From positions 1 through 51,509 of the forward strand of contig NZ_JAVCWF010000003.1 of assembly GCF_031085375.1 (NCBI RefSeq): a stretch of 51,509 nucleotides of DNA, in the 5' to 3' direction. Each line of letters begins with the position of its first letter. The stretch's first letter is position 1. The notes under the pieces were generated by a model. That model had not been told where the DNA came from, searched no databases, and was given only the letters and a program-made list of their open reading frames with translations. The translations under genes were made by a program, and so were the position numbers. This DNA is from Lactiplantibacillus brownii (GTDB lineage: Bacteria; Bacillota; Bacilli; Lactobacillales; Lactobacillaceae). Positions 6,510 to 15,934 of the stretch are shown piece by piece.

Positions 6510-8573
6510 ATGGCAATTTTTCATATGAGTTTTAGTAATATTAGTGCTGGAAAAGGAAGAAGTGCAATTGCTGGAGCAAGTTATCGAAGTGGCGAAAAAT
6601 TATTCGATCAAAAAGAAGGCCGAAGTTATTTTTATGCTCGGTCGGTTATGCCAGAAAGCTTTATTTTAACACCAAAGAATGCGCCAGAATGGGCGAGTGA
6701 TAGAAAGAAATTATGGAACGAAGTTGAAAGAAAAGACCGTAAATCAAACTCACGGTACGCTAAAGAGTTTAACGTGGCTCTACCAGTTGAATTAAGTGAA
6801 GATGAACAGAAAGAATTATTGACAAAATATGTACAAGAAAATTTTGTTGATGAAGGTATGGTTGCTGATGTGGCAATTCATAGAGATCACCCAGATAATC
6901 CGCACGCTCATGTGATGTTAACTAACCGTCCATTTAACCCAGACGGAACGTGGGGATTGAAAAGTAAACGAGAAAACATATTAGACGAAAATGGGAACAA
7001 GACTTATACAGGAAATAGTCGTTTCCCAAGATCAAGAAAGGTGTGGTTAGTTGATTGGGATAAAAAAGAAAAAATCAATCAATGGCGGCACAATTGGGCG
7101 GTTAGTGTAAATCAAGTTTTAGAGCAAAAAAATATTCCCGATCGGATCAGCGAAAAATCATTTATCGAGGAGGGAATATCTGATACCCCAATGCAACATG
7201 AGGGAATCAATAGTAAGCGGCATGAAAGAAAAGAATTTAACCAACAAGTTAAGGACTATCGCAAGGCCAAAGCCAGTTATAAAAATAACCAAGAAAAAGT
7301 AATCAATAGAGGTCATTTAGATAGCCTAAGTAAACACTTCTCGTTTAATGAAAAACGGGTAGTTAAAGAGTTAAGCCATGAACTGAAAACTTATATCAGT
7401 TTGGAGAACTTAGATGATAAGCGGCGCATGCTATTTAATTGGAAAAACAGCACCTTAATTAAACATGCGGTTGGTGAAGATGTGACTAAACAATTATTGA
7501 CAATTAACCAACAAGAAAGCTCACTCAAAAAAGCAGATGAACTCTTAAATAAAGTGGTTGATCGCACGACTAAAAAACTTTATCCAGAGCTTAATTTTGA
7601 ACAGACCACGCAAGCTGAAAGACGAGAATTAATTAAGGAAACCGATAGCGAACAAACAGTTTTCAAGGGTAGTGAATTAAACGAACGTTTAATGAACATT
7701 CGTGATGATTTGTTGACCCAACAATTATTGACCTTTACCAAACGGCCATACGTTGGCTGGAAGTTATTAATGCAACAAGAAAAGGAAGTCAAAATCGAAC
7801 TGAAATATACGCTGATGATTCATGACGATAACTTAGAAAGTCTAGAACACGTCGATCAAGGGTTACTAGAGAAATATTCGCCAACCGAACAGCAAAAGAT
7901 TACTCGCGCAGTCAAAGATCTACGGGCAATCATGGCCGTTAAGCAAGTCATTAAAACGCAATACCATGAAGTATTGAAAAGGGCCTTTCCCAAAGGCGAT
8001 TTAGATGGATTGCCATTGATTAAACAGGAACAAGCCTATACAGCCGTGATGTACTATGATCCTGTTTTAAAGCCATGTCAGGCCGAAACGATTGAACAGT
8101 GGCAAGCAAACCCACCACAGGTTTTCAGCCTCCCAGAACATCAACAAGGACTAGCTTATTTATCGGGACAGCTGAGCTTAGATCAGTTAGAAAATCATCA
8201 CTTACAACGGGTTTTAAAGCATGATGGTACTAAACAACTCTTTTTTGGCGAATGCAAAGCTGATCCGACGATTAAGAACAGTCAGATCGAGAAAATCCAA
8301 ATGCAGTTAAAAGAGCAACAAGCCAAGGACGACCAGTATAGAAAAGCAAATATCGGACATTATCAACCACTGAACTACAAGCCAGTTAGTCCAGACTATT
8401 ACTTAAAGACGGCCTTTAGTGACGCGATCATGACTGTTCTATATGCTCGTGATGAAGATTACCAACGGCAAAAACAGGCGCAAGGTTTAAAGGAGACTGA
8501 GTGGGAAATGACGAAAAAGCAGCGGCAACATCAAACCCGGAACCGGCATGAAGATGGGGGCATGCACTTGTAA
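6510..8573 (+). CDS. mobA: MobA/MobL-family relaxase (MOBQ)
   Basis: A 687-aa nicking enzyme for conjugative mobilisation. It starts [20 protein letters not shown], the family's N-terminal strand, with the conserved [14 protein letters not shown] (residues ~17-30). The catalytic Tyr is probably in this region or in the FYAR segment after it. The metal-binding three-His motif appears as [14 protein letters not shown] (residues ~129-142). Residues ~250-687 are helical and charged without a recognised helicase or primase domain. ATG 6510 is preferred over GTG 6498 because AAAGGTGGTG precedes it and the family begins MAIFH. No type IV secretion genes are in the window, so the plasmid looks mobilisable rather than self-transmissible. 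The oriT-like site lies just upstream. Confidence 0.92.
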   Translation: MAIFHMSFSNISAGKGRSAIAGASYRSGEKLFDQKEGRSYFYARSVMPESFILTPKNAPEWASDRKKLWNEVERKDRKSNSRYAKEFNVALPVELSEDEQKELLTKYVQENFVDEGMVADVAIHRDHPDNPHAHVMLTNRPFNPDGTWGLKSKRENILDENGNKTYTGNSRFPRSRKVWLVDWDKKEKINQWRHNWAVSVNQVLEQKNIPDRISEKSFIEEGISDTPMQHEGINSKRHERKEFNQQVKDYRKAKASYKNNQEKVINRGHLDSLSKHFSFNEKRVVKELSHELKTYISLENLDDKRRMLFNWKNSTLIKHAVGEDVTKQLLTINQQESSLKKADELLNKVVDRTTKKLYPELNFEQTTQAERRELIKETDSEQTVFKGSELNERLMNIRDDLLTQQLLTFTKRPYVGWKLLMQQEKEVKIELKYTLMIHDDNLESLEHVDQGLLEKYSPTEQQKITRAVKDLRAIMAVKQVIKTQYHEVLKRAFPKGDLDGLPLIKQEQAYTAVMYYDPVLKPCQAETIEQWQANPPQVFSLPEHQQGLAYLSGQLSLDQLENHHLQRVLKHDGTKQLFFGECKADPTIKNSQIEKIQMQLKEQQAKDDQYRKANIGHYQPLNYKPVSPDYYLKTAFSDAIMTVLYARDEDYQRQKQAQGLKETEWEMTKKQRQHQTRNRHEDGGMHL

Positions 8574-8680
8574 TCACAAAATTAGCGACTGGTTAATTGG
8601 TATGAATGGTAGCCCATAATGTATTTTATATTGAGAAAAATTTGGTACGTAGAGCGTGCTCGATTAGTTACGTATAGCTG

Positions 8681-10165
8681 CCAGCCTTGTGTATGGTCTA
8701 TCAAAGAGACCAGGTAAACAAAACCTTTAAGCCGAAACCCTATTTTGAACTAAATGCTGAAATTCTTGCTAATCAGCAAAAATTCGTCGCAAAATTAGAC
8801 CCCTATCAGCGATTTAAAGACGAAGCAGGGCTAATAACATTCATGCAAGCTAAACACGTTCAGAAAAGCTCACAGGCCGGTTTAATCAAGAACTTCCAAA
8901 AGCAAGGCAAGAAGCGTGCTAGTCCCCAACTATTCTCGCTATCCAGTCTCCAAAGTGCCATGAATAAACGTTATCACGCCAGCGCCAGCCAAACCTTAGC
9001 GGCTATTCAAAGCTTATACGAAGACAAACTGCTCAGTTATCCCCGCACCGATTGTGCTTATATCACTGATGAAGAATTTGATTATTTAGTGGCTAATCTG
9101 ACGAAGTATCTGGGTTTGGTCTCTAAGCCAGTCGCTTTAACCAATACCACTCCGAACAAACGCTATGTTGATGGGAAAAAAGTTGAAGAACACTATGCCA
9201 TTATTATGACTAAAGTCGTGCCAACGAAAGAGAAACTAGCCAGCTTGCCTAAATTACAGCAACAAGTCTATGACTTGGTTTTAAGAACCACATTAGCCAT
9301 GTTTGCTGATCCGTACGAGTACGAGGAAACCACCATTATTACCCAAGTTGGTGACGCCAATTTTAAAGCAACCGGTAAGGTCCCAACTAAGCAAGGTTGG
9401 CAAGCTTTATTTGATGATCACAAAGCCGAACAGCAAGAAGCAGCAACTTTACCGCTCGTTCACCAAGGCGATCAAGTCCAAGCAAATCTGCAAACGCCGC
9501 AAAAAGAAACGACCCCGCCGGTACCATTTACCGAAGGTACCCTGATTACGGCCATGAAGACGGCCGGTAAAACGCTTGATGATGAAGCAGCCCAGGCGAT
9601 TCTCAAAGACGTGCAAGGCATTGGAACAAGTGCGACCCGGGCAAATGTACTGGAAATATTAAAAAAACGCGGCTATCTCGTCACTGAAAAAAATAAGCTG
9701 CACGTCAGTGAAGCCGGGATAACATTATGTAAAGCGGTCGAACTCGAACCCTTGCTAACTAGTCCAGAAATGACGGCTAAATGGGAGCAAGCGTTACAGC
9801 AAATCAGTACCGAAGAACGCACCCCGGATAACTTTTTGAGCCAAATTAAGAACTTTGTGGCCAAGTTAATCGCTGATGTTCCCACACAATTAACCGGCAA
9901 TGCAGCCATTAAGCAACAAATCAATCACCAACAGCAAGCGCAAAAAGTTGCCGAGGTGTTCTTAGAAACACCACAAGTAACTGTCATAAATAAACAAAAG
10001 TTTTACATTGTGAAACCCAAGCAAGGCGAGGACTTTACCCTACCCAAGAAATGGAGCAGCAAAACATCACGATTGAAGTATATCGGAATCATGGGAACCG
10101 GTTATGATGTCGTTGATATTTTACGCTCTCCTATTTACCTTGTAGACTCGATTATTGAGCACTGA
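8681..10165 (+). pseudogene. Type IA topoisomerase (TopB-like), truncated at both ends
   Basis: About 460 residues of a plasmid-type topoisomerase III. The active-site motif LLSYPRTDCAYIT (catalytic Tyr in SYPRTD) is near residue 125, followed by EEHYAIIMT, FTEGTLITAMKTAGK and the GIGTSATRANVLEIL motif, all characteristic. The N-terminal Toprim domain is missing: similarity begins at about 8681 (PALCMVYQRD) with no start codon of good context (TTG 8687 is the first). The C-terminus also departs from the family after FTLPKKWSSKTS (about 10065), where unrelated residues replace the expected tail. Such enzymes normally accompany conjugation genes. Without Toprim it cannot act as a topoisomerase. 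The junctions at ~8680 and ~10065 are probably recombination points. Confidence 0.8.
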
Positions 10166-10350
10166 GATAAAAATAAAACATAGTTTTTCCAAGATTATAA
10201 GGCAAACTATTTACATCCAGATAGCCGTATTAACCAGCTATCTAGATTGTAGTCTTTTTAATATCAGGGATATGGGATATCCAGCAAGATCGTGTTTTAA
10301 ACTCACGTAATCGTTCACCTAAATGGCCAAATAATTGTCTGTATTAAAAG
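10166..10350. other. Intergenic stretch, nothing recognised
   Basis: AT-rich sequence between the topoisomerase fragment and the hydrolase gene, probably junction debris. I see no ORF, promoter or convincing terminator in it. Confidence 0.4.
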
Positions 10351-10929
10351 TCAGCTGTTGATAGCTCCTATAAATTTGAGATGGCCTTGGCTAATTAGTG
10401 AGTTCGGACTACTCCCTAACTGACCATTAGGTACCGGCAAGTCTAAATTTTCATAATACTGTTGCCATTCAGGCAAAACAGAGCCGTTAGGGCCAAATAC
10501 CATTGGGGATAGATGAAATATATTTTCATCTTTAAATGCATTAACCACGTAGTCCGAACAGTAATATCCTGGCTGATCTAATCTGAAGCTCGGATTGTAT
10601 GGTGCTTCTAACATGGACTTGGCTCGTTTTAGTATTTTGAGGGGATTTATTAAAGGGCTACTCTTCCGATAAACGTCAATCAATCCTTCTTCGGAAATAA
10701 ATTGATCTAACGGTTGACGAATGCAACCATGGTCTTTGGTTGCATGGAGAACAAAAAAGTCAGTGCCTTCTTTTTCTACTATCCCGATATGGTAATAAGC
10801 TAGTGGCCGATCTAAAAACGTTTGTTTTGTGCCTCTAATGATCATCTCTGACAGTTTATTTTGTGCTTTTTTAACAAGTAACAGATCGCCTGTTTTCAAA
10901 CTAATCAAAATTAGCAGTCTCCCTTCCAT
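10351..10929 (-). CDS. YiiX/YebB-like (NlpC/P60-superfamily) cysteine hydrolase
   Basis: A protein of about 185-192 aa with a circularly permuted papain-like fold. The catalytic His is in AYYHIGIV (residue 47) and the Cys in GYYCSDYVVNAF (residue 124), with KTGDLLLVK near the N-terminus, as in YiiX-type proteins. These enzymes cleave amide or thioester bonds, and some act on lipids or peptidoglycan fragments. No signal peptide or membrane helix is evident, so it is probably cytoplasmic. The start is uncertain: the ATG at 10929 has a poor upstream site, while AAGGGAG overlaps it and would serve the TTG at codon 8. It is divergent from bioY, and the BirA-type operator lies in the shared gap. 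Confidence 0.7.
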   Translation of the reverse strand: MEGRLLILISLKTGDLLLVKKAQNKLSEMIIRGTKQTFLDRPLAYYHIGIVEKEGTDFFVLHATKDHGCIRQPLDQFISEEGLIDVYRKSSPLINPLKILKRAKSMLEAPYNPSFRLDQPGYYCSDYVVNAFKDENIFHLSPMVFGPNGSVLPEWQQYYENLDLPVPNGQLGSSPNSLISQGHLKFIGAINS

Positions 10930-10939
10930 TATTCGAATT

Positions 10940-10983
10940 TTAGTAACCCTTTATTTTACTAATGGGTTACTAATAGCTATAAT
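10940..10983 (+). promoter_or_regulatory. BirA-type operator over the bioY promoter
   Basis: Inverted repeat TTAGTAACCC (10940-10949) and GGGTTACTAA (10964-10973) with a 14-bp spacer, the layout of biotin-repressor (BirA) operators in Firmicutes. It overlaps a promoter with TTTACT (10955-10960), a 17-bp spacer and TATAAT (10978-10983) reading into bioY-birA. Repression when biotin is plentiful is expected. Confidence 0.8.
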
Positions 10984-11022
10984 AACACTGTTTTTGAAAA
11001 ATCCATACTTGGAGTGATCATA

Positions 11023-11580
11023 TTGAAACGTAGTAACACCACAAGATTATTAACGTTATCTGCAATGATGGTAGCAATCTTAATTATATTAGGCCTCTTC
11101 CCTGGTATTCCGTTGGGATTTATTCCAGTACCTATCGTTTTACAAAACATGGGAGTGATGATGAGTGGTGAGTTGTTGGGACCTAGGTATGGGACCATCT
11201 CAGTATGTCTATTTTTATTATTAGCCTTCATCGGTATGCCCATACTTTCTGGTGGTAATGGTGGTATGGCTGTCTTTATTGGACCAACTGGCGGCTATCT
11301 TATAGCTTGGTTATTTACGCCATTACTAATTGGTCTATTAATTAATCGTTTTCAGATTTACAATAAGTCTTGGATATTTGAACTGCTCATTTTATTATTA
11401 GCCGGAGTGATTTTTATTGATTTGGTGGGTGCTATATGGCTCTCTTACCAGTCTCACATTACGCTGATTGCCGCTCTTATTTCAAACTTAGCATTTATAC
11501 CAGGAGATCTTATTAAAAGTGCTTTAGCAGTTATTATTGTTCGCCGTATTAGAAAAGCAATGCATTTAAGCTTATTTTAG
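11023..11580 (+). CDS. bioY: BioY biotin transporter substrate-binding subunit
   Basis: The membrane S-component of an ECF-type biotin importer, 185 aa with about six hydrophobic helices. Family landmarks are LLTLSAMMVAILIILGLFPGIPLGFIPVPIVLQN near the start, GPRYGTISVCLFLLLAFIGMP and GGNGGMAVFIGPTGGYLIAW. A TTG start at 11023 is favoured because GGAG (11011-11014) is 8 bp upstream; a GTG at 11014 would overlap that site. It works with the chromosomal ECF module (EcfA1A2T) or alone. It lies directly behind a BirA-type operator and 36 bp before birA, so it is biotin-repressed. On this plasmid it may secure biotin for AccB of the acc genes at 32.6-36.5 kb. Confidence 0.92.
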   Translation: MKRSNTTRLLTLSAMMVAILIILGLFPGIPLGFIPVPIVLQNMGVMMSGELLGPRYGTISVCLFLLLAFIGMPILSGGNGGMAVFIGPTGGYLIAWLFTPLLIGLLINRFQIYNKSWIFELLILLLAGVIFIDLVGAIWLSYQSHITLIAALISNLAFIPGDLIKSALAVIIVRRIRKAMHLSLF

Positions 11581-11616
11581 TTATTGTTTATCGCTATTTA
11601 ATTAGGAGGTGGTTTG

Positions 11617-12621
11617 ATGAAAAATAAATCAACCCAAGAAAAAGTGGTGTTAGAACTTTTGACTAATTTAGATACGTGGGTATCTGGTGACTATCTAGCT
11701 AAAAAGTTTCAAGTCAGTCGTGAAACCATCTGGAAGGCTATTAATAATTTAAAAAACAAACGAGATTATCCAATTGTTAGTCGTAAGAAACGTGGGTACA
11801 TGCTTCATACAGCACCGTATTTAGAAGCCGACTTAATTAATATTTACAGCCATAAGCAATTAACAGATAATCTGCATGTCTTTAAAGAAGTTACATCAAC
11901 CCAAGATTTAGCAAAGCAATTTTCTAGTAAGCACTGTATTACCAGGCCAACCGTTTTTGTTGCCGATAAGCAGACTAACGGTTATGGAAGACGAGGTCGC
12001 TCTTTTTATTCACCACCGACTACAGGCCTTTATCTCAGTATTATTCTGCCTAACCAACAACAAACTGTTATTCAACCCGGACTACTAACAACTGGGATTG
12101 CCGTGAGCATCACCCATGTGCTTGAAAAGTTTTATCCAAATAAAGAATTTCAGTTTAAATGGGTAAATGACATCTATCTAAATTATCATAAGGTGGGCGG
12201 AATTATTACGGAGTCCATTTTTGATCTTGAACTGGGGGCGGCCTCAGCTTTCATTGTTGGTGTGGGAATAAATTTAACAACTGTCAAGTTTCCAAAAGAG
12301 TTGGCAATCAAAGCCCAAGCTATCGATAATGACAATTCAGTTAACCGCAATCAATTAATTGCCGAAATAATCCAAGCAATTATAAACGGATTTTTAGACT
12401 ATACGAACCCCCAACTATTGGCGGAGTACCGGAAAAAATCGATTGTTTTAGGAAAAGTGGTTTCTTTAAATACTGGGTCAGAAGTTATTCAGGGAGTTGC
12501 TCAGAAGATTGAAGATAATGGTGGTATAACCATTAAAAGGATAGATGGAACATTTCAAACCTTTACAAGCGGTGAAGTAATCAAAACTGGTTTTAAGTAT
12601 AAAGGAGATCATATTGGATAG
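11617..12621 (+). CDS. birA: Bifunctional biotin-protein ligase and repressor BirA
   Basis: A 334-aa group II biotin ligase. Residues ~5-65 are a winged-helix DNA-binding domain (VSGDYLAKKFQVSRETIWKAI). The catalytic domain has NGYGRRGRSFYSPP (the biotinyl-AMP loop, residue ~125), KWVNDIYLNYHKVGGI (residue ~186) and the small C-terminal barrel. It makes biotinyl-5'-AMP, biotinylates the AccB lysine, and when unused binds the operator at 10940-10973 to shut off bioY-birA. AGGAGGTGG precedes the ATG at 11617. The operon is a closed loop of biotin sensing, uptake and use. With acc genes on the same plasmid the ligase has an obvious substrate. It overlaps the next small ORF by 8 bp. Confidence 0.93.
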   Translation: MKNKSTQEKVVLELLTNLDTWVSGDYLAKKFQVSRETIWKAINNLKNKRDYPIVSRKKRGYMLHTAPYLEADLINIYSHKQLTDNLHVFKEVTSTQDLAKQFSSKHCITRPTVFVADKQTNGYGRRGRSFYSPPTTGLYLSIILPNQQQTVIQPGLLTTGIAVSITHVLEKFYPNKEFQFKWVNDIYLNYHKVGGIITESIFDLELGAASAFIVGVGINLTTVKFPKELAIKAQAIDNDNSVNRNQLIAEIIQAIINGFLDYTNPQLLAEYRKKSIVLGKVVSLNTGSEVIQGVAQKIEDNGGITIKRIDGTFQTFTSGEVIKTGFKYKGDHIG

Positions 12622-12739
12622 CTTAATTTATGGATTATGTGTTGATAATACGGGACGTTATGAGCACTACCACAATGATTTTGATATTGCCGCTTTAAAC
12701 TGTAGCTACTATCGAAAGTGTTTTTCCTACTCTAAATAA
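12614..12739 (+). pseudogene. CHY-type zinc-finger protein, truncated
   Basis: A 41-codon ORF starting at TTG 12614 (AAAGGAG at 12601-12607) whose sequence GLCVDNTGRYEHYHNDFDIA matches the start of CHY zinc-finger proteins, which normally continue for about 100 residues with several Cys-x2-Cys pairs. Here the usual Cys after Gly-Arg is Tyr (RYEHYH), later Cys pairs are degenerate (NCSYYRKCFSYSK) and the frame ends early. It overlaps the end of birA, so it was once translationally coupled to it. Probably a decayed gene. Confidence 0.55.
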
Positions 12740-12754
12740 GTTAATACTAGGGAA

Positions 12755-12816
12755 GGGCACCTGATTTAAAAAATGGAGTTTACTACAACTCATTTTTTAA
12801 ACAGGTGCCCTTTTTT
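12755..12816. terminator. Strong terminator after bioY-birA
   Basis: A long hairpin: GGGCACCTG (12755-12763) pairs with CAGGTGCCC (12802-12810), with further pairing of AAAAAATGGAGTT and AACTCATTTTTT inside it, followed by T6. It ends the biotin operon and, on the other strand, may also end cfa transcripts. Confidence 0.85.
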
Positions 12817-12848
12817 GAACATTATTTGAATAATTTTCCTAGTAATAG

Positions 12849-14021
12849 TTAATTATAAATGTAATTGCGTTTCATCGGCAATCCTGTACCACTAGGTGCA
12901 TTCACTAATAAGTACTGAATAACATCTATATTGCCTGATTCGAAGGAAGCGGCACAAGCTTGTAAGTATAGACTCCACATTCGATCAAAACGTTCACCAT
13001 ATTTTTCGATGACTTGATTCCGAACCTTCTGATAGTTTTGGTACCAGATTTCCAATGTTTTTTGGTAATGGCGTCGTAAGGGTTCAATATCTGAAAATTG
13101 CAATTGGGCATCCATAATGTGCTTAATATTTTCAGCAACATTGGGAATGTATCCTCCTGGAAAGATGTATTGATTAATAAATGGATCCACACCAGCACCT
13201 TCATGTTGTCCAGTAATGCCGTGAATCAATGCTTGTCCTCCTGGGGCCAAAAATTCTTGAACCTTTTTAAAATATAGTCCTAAGTTTTCTTTACCAACAT
13301 GTTCAAACATGCCCACAGATGTTACGTAATCGTATTGACCAGATACTTCACGATAGTCTTCCAATATTACGTGGACCTGATTTTCTAAGTGTCGTTCCTT
13401 TATTTGTGATTGTGTATAGTTATATTGTTCTTGGCTCAAGGTAATACCTGTTGCATCTAGTCCAAACTCTTCAGCAGCCATGAATAATAAAGTTCCCCAT
13501 CCACTACCAATATCCAATAGTTTACGACCAGGATTAGTGGCTAGCTTACGTAAGATATACCGGACCTTGTTCAATTGTGCTTGTTTCAAAGTGTCGGATT
13601 CTTTCTCAAAATAAGCACAAGAATAGGTCATTGTGTCATCTAACCATAGCTTATAAAAATCGTTACCTATGTCATAATGTTTTTGAATATCTTTTTCACT
13701 ATTTTTTTCAGAATGCGATATTTTGGGTAAGTGTTTTAAGAATGAATTATGAGTTAAAAAACTGTCTTTTTTCCGGTAAGCCGATGCGATTAATGTTTGT
13801 ATACTTCCATCAATCTCTATGTCACCATTCATATAAGCCTCACCTAGAACCAAGGTAGGCTGACTGGTTAGCGATTTAATTGGAATTTCGTGTTTAAATT
13901 GTACCTTAATTTCAGGAACTCCAGCGCCATATTTTTCTTTTTTCCCATTCCAATAAGTTACTTCAATCGTTATGTCGAATGCTTTACTGAATAATTCCTT
14001 GTAAACCACTTTGTCTAGCAC
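12849..14021 (-). CDS. cfa: Cyclopropane-fatty-acyl-phospholipid synthase
   Basis: A 390-aa SAM-dependent methyltransferase that adds a methylene across double bonds of membrane phospholipid acyl chains, giving cyclopropane (for example lactobacillic) acids. The SAM pocket is LLDIGSGWGTLLFMAAEEFG (residue ~165). TYSCAYFEKESDTLKQAQLNK, VTSVGMFEHVGKENLGLYF and FINQYIFPGGYIP are all family hallmarks. The length is standard. A GTG start at 14021 follows GGAGGG. The gene is monocistronic in this window, with a terminator-containing gap to birA and a short AT-rich gap to the DUF1836 gene. It changes membrane fluidity and acid tolerance and fits the lipid theme of this plasmid. Confidence 0.95.
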   Translation of the reverse strand: MLDKVVYKELFSKAFDITIEVTYWNGKKEKYGAGVPEIKVQFKHEIPIKSLTSQPTLVLGEAYMNGDIEIDGSIQTLIASAYRKKDSFLTHNSFLKHLPKISHSEKNSEKDIQKHYDIGNDFYKLWLDDTMTYSCAYFEKESDTLKQAQLNKVRYILRKLATNPGRKLLDIGSGWGTLLFMAAEEFGLDATGITLSQEQYNYTQSQIKERHLENQVHVILEDYREVSGQYDYVTSVGMFEHVGKENLGLYFKKVQEFLAPGGQALIHGITGQHEGAGVDPFINQYIFPGGYIPNVAENIKHIMDAQLQFSDIEPLRRHYQKTLEIWYQNYQKVRNQVIEKYGERFDRMWSLYLQACAASFESGNIDVIQYLLVNAPSGTGLPMKRNYIYN

Positions 14022-14091
14022 AAATATCCCTCCATTAAAAAAATAAATTATATAACTAAAATATCATATACAAAAATACGTAATAATTTTC

Positions 14092-14592
14092 CTATAGATC
14101 CTGATTTTTCTGAATAAGACGTCTTGCTAAAAACCAAAACAAAACCGATTGAGTCGCACTATACTGTATAAGCATAGTAGATGTGGGTTCTAAACTAATA
14201 TTGGCTACAGGGGGCATTTTTATTGTTTCTTGAGAACTCTGGTTATTAAATATTTTTACAAAGTTATCATAGCCTTCTGCAGGTGAAGTATCCGCAAGAA
14301 TTAGTCGCAATCCTTGCTCTATTTCTGATAGTGAGAATACATTTTTAAATACACCGACCACAATTGCTCCTGCCAAATGTTTTCGTGCATATCTCTTCTT
14401 GATTGGAGCCTCAATAATCCCTGCTTTAAAATAATTATGCATCATTGTCTTGGTAATTTTTTCCTCAATCATGGGTTCAACAAAAGAATTGGTGATGTCT
14501 AATAATTGATCCAAATGTAAATTGAAGCTTGGTAATTCGCTCCATAACGGTAATCTCGGGAAATTATTTTTAGCGAAAGGCAACTTAGTCAT
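14092..14592 (-). CDS. DUF1836 domain protein
   Basis: A 166-aa protein of the DUF1836 family: LPLWSELPSFNLHLDQLLD (residues ~14-32), then ITKTMMHNYFKAGIIEAPIKKRYARKHLAGAIVV, which looks like a MerR-like winged-helix recognition region (the N-Y-x-K-x-G-x-I-x-x-P pattern). The C-terminal part has a hydrophobic helix around SVLFWFLARRLI. It lies 18 bp downstream of degV on the same strand, an arrangement common in lactobacilli, so the two are probably co-transcribed. No biochemical function is known to me; a DNA-binding regulator is plausible. Confidence 0.8.
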   Translation of the reverse strand: MTKLPFAKNNFPRLPLWSELPSFNLHLDQLLDITNSFVEPMIEEKITKTMMHNYFKAGIIEAPIKKRYARKHLAGAIVVGVFKNVFSLSEIEQGLRLILADTSPAEGYDNFVKIFNNQSSQETIKMPPVANISLEPTSTMLIQYSATQSVLFWFLARRLIQKNQDL

Positions 14593-14610
14593 CCTCCTTG
14601 CACAGAAATA

Positions 14611-15459
14611 TTAATCAATCTGAACTGCAATTCCAATTAGCCCTGGGCCTGTGTGTACACATAATGCTGGGGAAACATCACCAGTATAAATGGTATGTTT
14701 TGGAAAGCTATTTCTAAGTTCGGTTAGTACATGACTTGAAATCGCTTTGTCATTGCCCTGAACGACTGCAAGCCTAAAACTTTCGTTTGTTGAAGCATCT
14801 TCGATAGCCAGCTTTAATAACCTTGAAATTGCTTTCTTTTCAGAACGAGCTTTTGCTACTGGGTAATATATGCCATCTGAGTCGCACGATATGACTGGTT
14901 TAATATTTAAAACTGATCCCACCATCCCAGCCACTTTGCCAATCCTACCGCCAATTCTAAGATATTTTAATGTTGCAATATAAAAATAGACTTTACTTTT
15001 TAGCACGGACTGTTGAACTCGCTTAGTGATTTCTTGGTAATCATAATTAGCATTAATTAAGTCTTCTGCGTATGCTGCAATCAATCCACTACCAATACCA
15101 ATACTTTTTGAATCAATAACTGTTATGATTGCGTTATTGACATTTTCAGAAGCTATTTTAAAAACCTTATTTGTAACTGATAAGCCGCTGGAGATTGTAA
15201 TAGCAATGATTTTTTTATAACCTCGTTGCTGCAATTTTTTGATATATTGTGATACCAGTCCAAGAGTTGGACTAGCTGTTTTAGGAATATAACCATCTTC
15301 AATTAGTTGATACACTTCCTGAGGTTGAATAGTCACACGATCCAGATACTCGTGGTTGTTTGCTGTCACAACTAAGGGAACAACTTCAACATTTACTTGA
15401 TTTTTTATTTCCGCGGGAATATCTGATGCGGAATCGACTAATAGTCCAATTTTTTTCAT
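14611..15459 (-). CDS. DegV-family fatty-acid-binding protein (FakB-like)
   Basis: A 282-aa DegV protein. In Firmicutes these bind a fatty acid and present it to the kinase FakA, giving acyl-phosphate for phospholipid synthesis. Visible landmarks are LLVDSASDIP (residues 5-14), KTASPTLGLVSQY (residue ~79), ITISSGLSVTNKVFKIA with the conserved SSGLS, TVIDSKSIGIGSGL, and YLRIGGRIGKVAGMVGSVLNIKPVI. All are characteristic. GGAGGGAAA precedes the ATG at 15459. FakA is not in the window and would be chromosomal. It forms a probable operon with the DUF1836 gene. Its role here would be uptake or recycling of exogenous fatty acids, complementing the synthesis genes further along. Confidence 0.88.
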   Translation of the reverse strand: MKKIGLLVDSASDIPAEIKNQVNVEVVPLVVTANNHEYLDRVTIQPQEVYQLIEDGYIPKTASPTLGLVSQYIKKLQQRGYKKIIAITISSGLSVTNKVFKIASENVNNAIITVIDSKSIGIGSGLIAAYAEDLINANYDYQEITKRVQQSVLKSKVYFYIATLKYLRIGGRIGKVAGMVGSVLNIKPVISCDSDGIYYPVAKARSEKKAISRLLKLAIEDASTNESFRLAVVQGNDKAISSHVLTELRNSFPKHTIYTGDVSPALCVHTGPGLIGIAVQID

Positions 15460-15752
15460 TTTCCCTCCATATAGTCTTGATAACCTTATAAATAGTATTC
15501 TACACTATATTATGAGGCTGTCAATACTACTATTATTCCATGATAGATTTTTGAAGTTGGCTTCTGATTATAACTTTCTACGGTGTGAGTCGCGTAGACC
15601 TGTAAATTCAAACCATCCACATAAACAAATGGGAAAGAGCAACTAACAAAATTGCGCCTACAGAGGACACCTTAGTACTGGAAAAATCAAAGCAGCTCAA
15701 GTTTTCAAGACTGATCAAATTAAACTTTCTATTTGCCATTTTTAAACAATAA

Positions 15753-15796
15753 AACACGCCAAGCTATTGTCATGGGAACAATAACTTGGTGTGTTT
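15753..15796. terminator. Hairpin, probable terminator or IS-edge structure
   Basis: AACACGCCAAG (15753-15763) pairs with CTTGGTGTGTT (15785-15795) around a 21-base loop. It lies in the 475-bp gap between degV and the IS256-type transposase gene. The T run is weak. The rest of the gap (15480-15750) shows no gene. Confidence 0.5.
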
Positions 15797-15874
15797 AAGT
15801 GTGTGAAAAGTACAAACGAGAGCGTAAAATATCTTGTGTAAATGCATAAAAGATTTCTGAATTGTATAGAAATA

Positions 15875-15933
15875 GGGAATGCCTTCCCTTATGATATTTA
15901 GTAACCACAGAAAACATCACAGGAGGCATTCCC
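15875..15933 (+). promoter_or_regulatory. Stem-loop sequestering the transposase ribosome binding site
   Basis: GGGAATGCCT (15875-15884) pairs perfectly with AGGCATTCCC (15924-15933), which contains the end of the AGGAGG site just before the ATG at 15935. Read-through transcripts entering from outside would fold it and block translation, a known protective device of insertion sequences. Confidence 0.65.
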
Positions 15934-15934
15934 C

